A stretch of DNA of 64,000 nt from Paenibacillus paridis (GTDB taxonomy: Bacteria > Bacillota > Bacilli > Paenibacillales > Paenibacillaceae). The notes below the pieces were generated by a model. It ran no database searches. It was given only the letters and a program-made list of their open reading frames with translations, and had not been told where the DNA came from. Shown here piece by piece: positions 26,061 through 33,369 of this stretch (the stretch's first letter is position 1; each line of letters starts with the position of its first letter). Location of the stretch: contig NZ_VCIX01000092.1 of assembly GCF_006345825.1 (NCBI RefSeq), positions 1,364,001 to 1,428,000 on the forward strand, read 5' to 3'. The translations under genes were made by a program, and so were the position numbers.

Positions 26061-28019
26061 TTGAATCCTTCTACGCGTCTTAAAGTAAGAGGAGATACTT
26101 TTTTTCTGCCCGGATCGGACGGAAGCGTCTATTTTCGCAACAACATTGGTTCATTCCGGATGGAAGGCGCCTCTATCAATCAATGGATAGAGAAGCTGAT
26201 GCCTATTTTTAACGGCGAGCATTCTATGCAGGAAGTGACTAACGGATTGTCGGAGCCCTATCAAAAAAGGGTATATGAAATTGCAGAGGTTCTATTCGCG
26301 AATGGCTATGTTAGAGATGTTAGTAGTGACCAACCGCATCAGTTGGATGAGAGCGTGCAACAGAAGTATGCTTCACAAATTGAATTTTTAGACAGCTTTG
26401 AAGGCTCAGGCGGCTACCGCTTCCAGCTCTTTCGCGAATCAACCGTCCTGGCCGTCGGATCAGGCTCTTTTTTTGTTTCACTGGTAAAAGCGTTATTGGA
26501 AGCCGGTATGCCCCGTATCCAGCTATTGGTTACCCATTCAGAGAAGACTGATCGGGAACGGATATATGAATTGGCTGAGCGTGCGCGCCTCTCAGATCAG
26601 CAAGTTAGAGTGGACGAGATACTCATGCCCTCGGAAGGAAACGTGGATTGGAAAGAGGCTATCCAGCCGTTTGACGCGGTTTTTTATGTAGCCACGGCGC
26701 CTGAGGAAATTGAACTAAAAGCAATTCATCAAGCATGCAGAGAAGAAAAAAAGGTACTGCTGCCAGCGATTATTTTGGAACAAACGGGCATTGCTGGCCC
26801 TCTCGTACATCCGAAATCGGATGGGTGCTGGGAATCGGCTTGGCGCAGAATTCATCAAGTCGCTATCAGTAGGGCTTCGGTGGACCATTCGGTTTCTTCT
26901 ACAGCGGAAGCATTGCTTGCGAATGTTGTTGTATTTGAATGGTTAAAAACATCCGCGGAGGTGATCCGGCCTGACCTGAATAACAAATTGTATCTATTAA
27001 ACCTGGAAACGTTAGAAGGAAGCTGGCATCCTTTTTTAACTCATCCGTTAGCGAATCGTATTCCCGCGGCTGCTGTGATTGATGATGTGGAGGCAATAGT
27101 AGAGAGCGAGGACGATGAGCGCACGGCTAATAGCAAGAGCCTAATCACGTATTTTAGCAGGCTGACCTCCTCTGAAACCGGAATATTTCACTTATGGGAG
27201 GAAGGGGAGCTGCTGCAGCTTCCATTATCGCAATGCCGTGTTCAGATTGCGGATCCATTATCGCTTGGGCCTAGTGAGCTCAGGCCAGAGAAGATCTACA
27301 ACGGTCTAAATCATGAAGAAGCCCGGACAGAAGCTGGATTGGCAGGGTTAGAGTCATACGTAGCGAGATTGGAAGAGGTGCTTTTTGAAACAAAGAGCAT
27401 AGGCGGCAGCGATGCTTTGATGCAAGCGGACCATGTATTCCTCGGGGTAGGAGCGGGACGTTCAGTTGCAGAGGGGCTGAGCCGTGCCTTGCAAAAATGC
27501 TTGAATCAGGAGCTTATTCAAAGCCTTAAAAAGCAGCCCGTTACGATTTCGATGGTAACGCTAGATGTTGTGGAGGATGGTCATATCCGTTTCTATTTAA
27601 CCTCGTTAAATACTCTGCTAGAACATCCGGAGATTGGCTTTAGCGATGACGCGCTAGGTTTCCCGGTAGCTTGGGTAGGCATAAAAGGCAATTGGTACGG
27701 GGCTGTTGATTTTAATCGAACGAAGGCACTGCGGAGGGCGCTTCAGCAAGTATTGCTTACCATTCAAAATAAAAAAGAAGCAGAGGTCGGGAGCAGCCTT
27801 TTCCTATCCTCAGTTCACCTAATAAAAGCAGAAGCTGGCAGCATTTCCATTACGCAAGATGATACCCAGACACATCGAGAAAGCTTATTAACAGCTTTAC
27901 AACAATTAAAACGGATGAACAAAAAAATAATAACATACGACATGGCCATTGAAGCCTTTATGAAGGAGGAAATGGCGGGGGTGTTCGGCGTATCGCTTCG
28001 AGAGGAGGAGGGGCTGTGA
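26061..28019 (+). CDS. Thiazole-containing bacteriocin maturation protein (ThiF/E1-like)
   Basis: A 652-residue protein resembling the putative thiazole-containing bacteriocin maturation family found with heterocycloanthracin loci. The N-terminal part (about 1-105) starts NPSTRLKVRGDTFFLPG and continues SVYFRNN...FRMEG, the conserved family opening. A Rossmann/ThiF-like stretch (VLAVGSGSFFVSLVKAL, about residue 130) follows. The C-terminal half is of unknown fold. The start is TTG 26061, eight bases after AAGGAGG. It overlaps the YcaO gene by four bases (GTGA). Likely role: precursor recognition or partner of the cyclodehydratase; its exact reaction is not established. Confidence 0.85.
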   Translation: MNPSTRLKVRGDTFFLPGSDGSVYFRNNIGSFRMEGASINQWIEKLMPIFNGEHSMQEVTNGLSEPYQKRVYEIAEVLFANGYVRDVSSDQPHQLDESVQQKYASQIEFLDSFEGSGGYRFQLFRESTVLAVGSGSFFVSLVKALLEAGMPRIQLLVTHSEKTDRERIYELAERARLSDQQVRVDEILMPSEGNVDWKEAIQPFDAVFYVATAPEEIELKAIHQACREEKKVLLPAIILEQTGIAGPLVHPKSDGCWESAWRRIHQVAISRASVDHSVSSTAEALLANVVVFEWLKTSAEVIRPDLNNKLYLLNLETLEGSWHPFLTHPLANRIPAAAVIDDVEAIVESEDDERTANSKSLITYFSRLTSSETGIFHLWEEGELLQLPLSQCRVQIADPLSLGPSELRPEKIYNGLNHEEARTEAGLAGLESYVARLEEVLFETKSIGGSDALMQADHVFLGVGAGRSVAEGLSRALQKCLNQELIQSLKKQPVTISMVTLDVVEDGHIRFYLTSLNTLLEHPEIGFSDDALGFPVAWVGIKGNWYGAVDFNRTKALRRALQQVLLTIQNKKEAEVGSSLFLSSVHLIKAEAGSISITQDDTQTHRESLLTALQQLKRMNKKIITYDMAIEAFMKEEMAGVFGVSLREEEGL

Positions 28020-29953
28020 GCGCTATTGTAGTGATCGTAGGGGAAGGACAGCTTGCTGAGCTTGTGTGCGCGGAGCTGACAGGGGATTATCATTTGGCTT
28101 GGCAAACTGACTTCAGCTCGGAAGTGTCTGCAGATGCTAGCCTTGCTCTGGTATTAAATGACGGCTATGATCCTTTCGAACATTTGCAGGCAGAGGAAGC
28201 GTTCCGAATATCCGGGATTCCCTGGCTCCGCGGTTTCGTAACCTTTGGGGAGGGGATGATCGGCCCGTTGGTTGTTGCGAATGCGGAGGGATGTTCCCAG
28301 TGCGCGGATTACCGGCGTTTAATGGCGGGAAACGACCGAAAGGAGATGTGGGAACTTCAGCAGCTGCTGCATGGAGGAAGTTTTCCTGATTTGTGGGCTT
28401 CGCGCACGGGGCTCTCGCATATGGCTAAAATAATTGCGATGGAAGCGCGCAGAGTATTGAACGGTTCACCTGCGCGGCTGCAGAATCATGTCATGAACGT
28501 TCATCTTCAATCACTGAACAGTTCATCGCATTTCTTTTTGCCTGATCCGCTATGCCCCGTATGCGGAAGTCTTCCGGAGGATTCGGCAGAAGGTGCCCGA
28601 ATCTTGCTGCAGCCAAGCTTGAAAATAAACGAAAGCAGCTATCGGAGTCGTTCAAAGTCGGAGTTAAAAGGGTTGCTTGCCAATGATTATATGGATACGA
28701 GAATTGGTTTTTTGAACGGCAAGATGATCGACCTCGCGTCGCCGTTTGCGGATGCCAGCATTAATTTGCCTTTATTCTCAAGCGATGAGGGTTGTGCAGG
28801 ACGAACGCATTCCTATGCAGATAGCGAAATGACTGCAATCCTGGAAGGGTTGGAGCGATATTGCGGCATGTCTCCGCGCGGAAAAAAGACGGCTGTACAC
28901 GATAGCTTCAACAGGCTAAAGGAGCAAGCGCTCGATCCTAGGCTGGTCGGTGTTCACGATAAGGCGATGTATGAGCGGTCCAATTTTCCGTTTCAGCCCT
29001 TTGATCCAACCCAGTCCATCGACTGGGTATGGGGGTACTCCTTTTTGCAAGAGCGGCCGCTGCTCGTGCCGGAGCTTCTTGCTTATTACAGCTCGGGATG
29101 CGGCCATGGATTTGTATATGAAACCTCGAATGGCTGCGCTTTGGGAGGCAGTCTAGAGGAGGCGGTTTTTTATGGCATCATGGAAGTCGTGGAGCGCGAT
29201 GCCTTTTTGTTAACCTGGTATGCTAAGCTGCCGCTTGTTCCGATTGATCCCTATTCGTCGGGGAACCTGGAATTAAAGCTTATGGTTGATCGGTTAAGAG
29301 AGGTTGCCAACTACGATGTTCATTTGTTTAATGCCACGATGGAAAATGGCATTCCAAGCATTTGGGCGGTCGCCAAAAATAAAACGGACAAAGGCGTGAA
29401 CCTCATATGCGCTGGAGGGGCTCATCCCGATCCGGTACACGCGGCAAAAGGAGCAATTCATGAGCTAGCAGGCATGCTGTTATCCTTGAACGAGAAACTC
29501 GAAGAAAATCGCGAACATTACGAGCAGATGTTAGAGGACCCCTATTTGGTCAAACAAATGGATGATCATTCGATGTTATATGGGCTTAAGCAAGCAGAGG
29601 AACGCTTGCATTTTTTGCTTGAGAATAAACAACCGGCGCGAACCTTCGCAGAGGAATTTAAACAAAGGGAGTGGAATGCGGATTTAACGGAAGATTTGAG
29701 ATCGATCCTACAAGCGTTCAAACAGCTTCACATGGATGTCATTGTCATAAACCAGACCACACCGGAAACGATGCGGAACGGTCTTCATTGCGTTAAAGTA
29801 TTAATTCCGGGAATGCTGCCTATGTCATTCGGACAGCATCTTGTTCGCTTGACAGGGCTCGACCGTGTGCTAAACGTTCCGGTACTGCTAGGGCACGCAA
29901 AGGAACCCCTGACAACGGAACAGTTAAATTTGCACCCTCATCCGTTTCCATAA
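28016..29953 (+). CDS. TOMM cyclodehydratase, fused E1-like and YcaO domains
   Basis: A 645-residue protein with an ocin-forming ThiF-like N-terminal region (about 1-230) and a YcaO domain (about 230-645). Two CxxC pairs (CSQC near residue 92, CPVC near 180) probably bind structural zinc. YcaO ATP/Mg-binding motifs are visible as SEMTAILEGLERY and EAVFYGIMEVVERDAF. The C-terminus ends PHPFP, the PxPxP tail typical of azoline-forming YcaO enzymes. It should convert Cys (and possibly Ser) of the precursor to azolines using ATP. It is translationally coupled to the preceding gene. Confidence 0.93.
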   Translation: MSAIVVIVGEGQLAELVCAELTGDYHLAWQTDFSSEVSADASLALVLNDGYDPFEHLQAEEAFRISGIPWLRGFVTFGEGMIGPLVVANAEGCSQCADYRRLMAGNDRKEMWELQQLLHGGSFPDLWASRTGLSHMAKIIAMEARRVLNGSPARLQNHVMNVHLQSLNSSSHFFLPDPLCPVCGSLPEDSAEGARILLQPSLKINESSYRSRSKSELKGLLANDYMDTRIGFLNGKMIDLASPFADASINLPLFSSDEGCAGRTHSYADSEMTAILEGLERYCGMSPRGKKTAVHDSFNRLKEQALDPRLVGVHDKAMYERSNFPFQPFDPTQSIDWVWGYSFLQERPLLVPELLAYYSSGCGHGFVYETSNGCALGGSLEEAVFYGIMEVVERDAFLLTWYAKLPLVPIDPYSSGNLELKLMVDRLREVANYDVHLFNATMENGIPSIWAVAKNKTDKGVNLICAGGAHPDPVHAAKGAIHELAGMLLSLNEKLEENREHYEQMLEDPYLVKQMDDHSMLYGLKQAEERLHFLLENKQPARTFAEEFKQREWNADLTEDLRSILQAFKQLHMDVIVINQTTPETMRNGLHCVKVLIPGMLPMSFGQHLVRLTGLDRVLNVPVLLGHAKEPLTTEQLNLHPHPFP

Positions 29954-29984
29954 CCGGTGAGTACAGCCTTTAGGAGGGAAGCGA

Positions 29985-31568
29985 ATGAGTCTGAAGGTTT
30001 TTTTGCATCAACTGCAATTTGACCCGGACAAAACGAGGCTGGGAGAGCGAGAAACCGATTGGGAGGACGCTCCGTTAACGTATAAGCTCTATCGTGGGCA
30101 ACCGATATACCCGCTCTCAGCGGACATTCCGCTAGCGCTTGGTACAGGTGAACGGGCAGCGGTATCTCTTCAGGATATGGGTCATTTCCTCTGGTATGCA
30201 TTTGGGCTGACTCAGTTGAGCCAGTCCTTCGATGACGCTAGAGAGGGCGAGGAGTGGGGAAGCCCACTGCTGCACTGCAGACGCTTTGTGCCTTCAGGCG
30301 GGGGATTGTATCCAAGCGAGCTTTACCTTTATCTAAAAATGGAAGGACTGCCGTTTGGGGTTTATCATTACGACGCTGCGCACCATCGTTTGATTTTGCT
30401 CCGGGAAGGGAACTTCGATGACTATGTAAGCGAGTCACTTGGCCGACGCTGCGCGATATCAGCCTGCTTTGGCGTCGTATTCGTATCGACCGTGTTTTGG
30501 AAAAACTATTTTAAATATTTTAATTTTTCATACCGCCTGCAGGGGCTGGACGCCGGACTGCTTATTGGACAGATGACAGAGGCAGCTAAAGCGATAGATG
30601 CAGAGACAGGCGTATATTTCCAATTTCTGGATCGATCTGTTAATCATTTGCTTGGGTTGACGGCTAGTAAGGAAAGTGTGTATGCAGTCATCCCGCTTCA
30701 TGCCAATGCTGAGCGAAATGATAACTGGTTTATACAAACCGCTATAGAAAAAGGGCATTCGGCTTCAGCGGATCTAGTTGCAATGCTGGCGCCTGCCGAG
30801 CATGAGTCCTACATGCGTTCTCAGCGGGTGCTGCCTTATCCTATGCTCCTAGAAGCGAACCGGGCTTCCATTATGGAAAGCTCTAGGTTGTTCCGAACCG
30901 TAAAGGCTGAGGTTGCATTAACGGGTTTGGGCGAGGGCATTTCCTTGCCAGCTCTGGAGAGCCGGTCGATTGATTTTGACTCGGCATGCCGGAACAGATA
31001 TTCTCCGGAAAACGATTTTGTATTGCGGCCAGTAAGCCTTATCGACCTCGCAGCCCTTCTTCAGAAGACTTTCGGTGAAACTAGGCATCGCAACGACTTG
31101 GATGAAGGGCATCATAACCGAGCGGCCCGCATTGCATTGTATGGATGTTTCTACGGCGTTGAAGGGCTGAGTAATGGTGCCTATCTATATGACGATTCAG
31201 CGAACGAGCTGCGGATGGTTCGCCCTGGCGATCACAGGCTGCAATTGCAAGAAGGGCTGTCGCTTGCCAATGTGAATATGCATCAGGTGCCGCTCTGCTT
31301 TCATATTGCAGGAGACATCGATTATTTTCGCGCGCAGCTTGGTTACCGGGGGTATCGGATTCAGCAGATGGAGGCGGGCATGCTTGTGCAGCGCCTGCTG
31401 CTTGCTGCTTCCGACATTGGTATGGCAGGACGTCCGCTGCTTGGCTTTGATGCGAGCGGAAGCAACGCGCTCTACGACATGATTCAGCGAAATCAAACAT
31501 GCTTAATCCAAATTCCTATTGGTTATTGCCGCATGCGTCCACGGCTAGAAGGGAGCTTGTCCCGCTAG
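29985..31568 (+). CDS. SagB-type FMN dehydrogenase, two nitroreductase-like domains
   Basis: A 527-residue SagB/ThcOx family protein that should oxidise azolines to azoles, here thiazolines to thiazoles, with FMN. Domain 1 (about 60-235) has RRFVPSGGGLYPSELY and YRLQGLDAGLLIGQM; domain 2 (about 330-520) has a parallel ARIALYGCFYGVEGLSNGAYLY and RIQQMEAGMLVQRLLLAA, so the fold seems duplicated. The first copy keeps the fuller SxGGLYP flavin motif, and the second has lost it. AGGAGGGAAGCG precedes the ATG. It is the last gene of the TOMM operon and meets a convergent gene. Confidence 0.9.
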   Translation: MSLKVFLHQLQFDPDKTRLGERETDWEDAPLTYKLYRGQPIYPLSADIPLALGTGERAAVSLQDMGHFLWYAFGLTQLSQSFDDAREGEEWGSPLLHCRRFVPSGGGLYPSELYLYLKMEGLPFGVYHYDAAHHRLILLREGNFDDYVSESLGRRCAISACFGVVFVSTVFWKNYFKYFNFSYRLQGLDAGLLIGQMTEAAKAIDAETGVYFQFLDRSVNHLLGLTASKESVYAVIPLHANAERNDNWFIQTAIEKGHSASADLVAMLAPAEHESYMRSQRVLPYPMLLEANRASIMESSRLFRTVKAEVALTGLGEGISLPALESRSIDFDSACRNRYSPENDFVLRPVSLIDLAALLQKTFGETRHRNDLDEGHHNRAARIALYGCFYGVEGLSNGAYLYDDSANELRMVRPGDHRLQLQEGLSLANVNMHQVPLCFHIAGDIDYFRAQLGYRGYRIQQMEAGMLVQRLLLAASDIGMAGRPLLGFDASGSNALYDMIQRNQTCLIQIPIGYCRMRPRLEGSLSR

Positions 31569-31605
31569 CTTACTGGGCATGTGGCATTAAACCGACGTAA
31601 TCGAG

Positions 31606-31655
31606 AAAAGAAGAGCCTTCACCTCCGACTATTAGCGGAGATCAAGGCTCTTAGG
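31606..31655 (-). terminator. Terminator of the Met/His-rich protein gene
   Basis: AAGAGCCTT / AAGGCTCTT with an inner CTCCG/CGGAG stem; on the minus strand CTTTTCTC follows, on the plus strand no T run, so it mainly serves the leftward gene. Confidence 0.65.
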
Positions 31656-31694
31656 GATGTACTAGCGTTAGAAAAGCTCTTTAAAATGATGGGA

Positions 31695-32264
31695 TTACTT
31701 CAGTTCAGGCTTACCTTGGGGAGCACATACGACTGGGAAGCAGACTTGCTGAGGCTGATGCCACGAGTCGTGCCAATGATGGTGATCGCTGAGAGAAGCA
31801 TTGTCCCAGCTGTTGTATGGATGATGTTCATCAGCCATAGGGGAGTGCCAGTAACCATGCATGGCCGGATGGAAATCCGTCATTTCGTGCATCGGATGCA
31901 TGCCATACATGCCATGCATGTGATGCATAGCATGGTAGTCATGCATAGCCTGCATATGATGCATAGCGTAGTAGTCATGCATTGCGTGCATGTGATGCAT
32001 GTGGTGCATGCCATGGTAATCGTACATAGGGTGCATGCCATAGTCGTGCATATCATGCATATCATGCATCCCATAGTCATGCATGTCGCCGAAACCGTGC
32101 ATTGCACCAAAATCTACCCAACAGTGGCATTGGACACTGGGTGCTGCTTCCGTTTCAGCCTGGATAGGCTTATTCGGCAAACTAAGGTTTGGTTGTATGG
32201 ACGCGTTGCTCTCCGGCATTGCCGCATTCGATTGCATTTGCATGTAAGGCTGATTTTGTATCAT
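31695..32264 (-). CDS. Met/His/Tyr-rich repetitive protein, possibly spore coat or metal-binding
   Basis: A 189-residue protein. Residues 1-45 are polar (MIQNQPYMQMQSN start). QCHCW follows near 46. Residues about 52-145 consist of degenerate MHxM/MHDYxAMHHM repeats, with some 40 His and as many Met, and the tail holds QVCFPVVCAPQ. No signal peptide or membrane helix is seen. GGAGGCGCACC precedes the ATG, supporting this strand. His-rich, Tyr-rich cytosolic proteins of spore formers are often coat proteins (CotD-like), but copper or nickel binding is also possible. I do not recognise a named family. Confidence 0.75.
   Translation of the reverse strand: MIQNQPYMQMQSNAAMPESNASIQPNLSLPNKPIQAETEAAPSVQCHCWVDFGAMHGFGDMHDYGMHDMHDMHDYGMHPMYDYHGMHHMHHMHAMHDYYAMHHMQAMHDYHAMHHMHGMYGMHPMHEMTDFHPAMHGYWHSPMADEHHPYNSWDNASLSDHHHWHDSWHQPQQVCFPVVCAPQGKPELK
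31890..32100. repeat. ATGCAT/CATGCA palindromic repeat tract
   Basis: About 200 bases of tandemly arranged, degenerate 9- to 15-base units built on ATGCAT. Because ATGCAT is its own reverse complement, both strands read as Met-His codons here; only the minus strand has a good ribosome binding site. Confidence 0.8.
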
Positions 32265-32427
32265 GGTGCGCCTCCTTCAGATCATAATTTAAAATATGCT
32301 TCAAATGAAAAAGGGGCACTTATCCCTATAAAATGGGCTTTTGGCTGTAAAGGGCAGCATGCATAGGACGAAACCAAGAAGGTGAGGCTAGATAGGATAA
32401 CAATCGCCCAGAAAGGTTGTCTGCCCT

Positions 32428-32760
32428 ATGCTGCGCCATATCGTAATGAAAGCCGTGTTTGTATTGTTAAGCTTAGCCCACTCTGAGGTCATGCCCACGG
32501 AAGAGGCGGCACTGTATGCGGAACCATCGTATGCCAAATGGGGAAAACTGGCGGTTGAGGAAACGTCTAAGGTTTATCAGGGTGCCTCGATCACGGATTA
32601 TAAATACGAGGGAAGAAAACCATTGGCAGGAGGCCAAGCAGAAGAGCATTTTGTGCTATGGCTCCGCACGGATGCGAAAGAATTTGGAGTTAGGGTAAGT
32701 ATTACGATTCAAACGGGCTCTGATGAGGCTGTTCACATAAAAATTAATGAGCTTAATTAA
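32428..32760 (+). CDS. DUF3889 domain protein (YqzG-like)
   Basis: A 110-residue secreted-type protein. A short hydrophobic N-terminus (VMKAVFVLLSLAHS) may be a signal peptide. The domain carries PSYAKWGKLAVEET, ITDYKYEGRK and FVLWLRTDAKEFGVRVSI, which match the small DUF3889/YqzG family of Bacillales. The ATG at 32446 is an alternative start; neither has a strong ribosome binding site. Function unknown. Confidence 0.8.
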   Translation: MLRHIVMKAVFVLLSLAHSEVMPTEEAALYAEPSYAKWGKLAVEETSKVYQGASITDYKYEGRKPLAGGQAEEHFVLWLRTDAKEFGVRVSITIQTGSDEAVHIKINELN

Positions 32761-32848
32761 ATAATTGAAACAATCATTCAGGCTGGACCGTAATACAAGG
32801 CAAAACGATTTCATATACGCTTCGTGCAGAAGCGAGAGGAGCCTGGCT

Positions 32849-33160
32849 ATGCTGATTACAACAACGCCAACGATTGAAGGAAGACCGATTCAGGAATATA
32901 TAGGAATCGTGACGGGGGAAGCTATTATGGGAGCGAATGTGGTTCGCGACTTTTTTGCCTCGATTACGGATATTGTGGGTGGACGCTCCGGTGCCTATGA
33001 AAGCAAGCTTAAGGAAGCCCGGGATGTGGCAATCGGAGAAATGAAAAATCAAGCTGCAAAGCTTGGCGCCAATGCCATTGTCGCCATTGACATTGATTAT
33101 GAAGTTGTCCGCGAAGGAATGCTAATGGTTGCTGTAAGTGGGACGGCGGTAAGGTTCTAA
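32849..33160 (+). CDS. YbjQ/UPF0145 family protein
   Basis: A 103-residue protein of the YbjQ family (proposed heavy-metal-binding, forming ring-shaped pentamers). It shows the family pattern MLITTTPTIEGRPIQEYIGIVTGE, then FASITDIVGGRSGAYE and KLGANAIVAIDIDYE. GAGAGGAG lies eight bases before the ATG at 32849; a longer frame from 32765 has no such support. A strong terminator follows. Physiological role unknown. Confidence 0.92.
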   Translation: MLITTTPTIEGRPIQEYIGIVTGEAIMGANVVRDFFASITDIVGGRSGAYESKLKEARDVAIGEMKNQAAKLGANAIVAIDIDYEVVREGMLMVAVSGTAVRF

Positions 33161-33176
33161 CGAAAATAAAATGGAT

Positions 33177-33240
33177 AAAAGCGACAATCGCTGTTTGCCT
33201 AACTAAAACTAGGCAAACGGCAGGTTGTCGCTTTTTTTGT
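33177..33240 (+). terminator. Terminator after ybjQ-like gene
   Basis: AAAGCGACA / TTGTCGCTTT enclosing GTTTGCCTA / TAGGCAAAC, followed by TTTTTTTG. Confidence 0.92.
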
Positions 33241-33369
33241 TTGTTTATGATCAAGAATAGATATCTTTCGACAAACGAAATTGGAAAAAATAGCAACCTT
33301 TCCATTGTAAAAAACGTTAAAATAAGGATGGACACCCAAATGCGAAACGAAAAAGAGAGGGGTTGCAAG

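Noticed and set aside
31581..32366. Long plus-strand frame rich in Met-His, opposite the Met/His-rich protein
   Set aside because: It mirrors palindromic ATGCAT repeats, has no ribosome binding site and runs across the terminator; the minus-strand frame has GGAGG and a fitting start.
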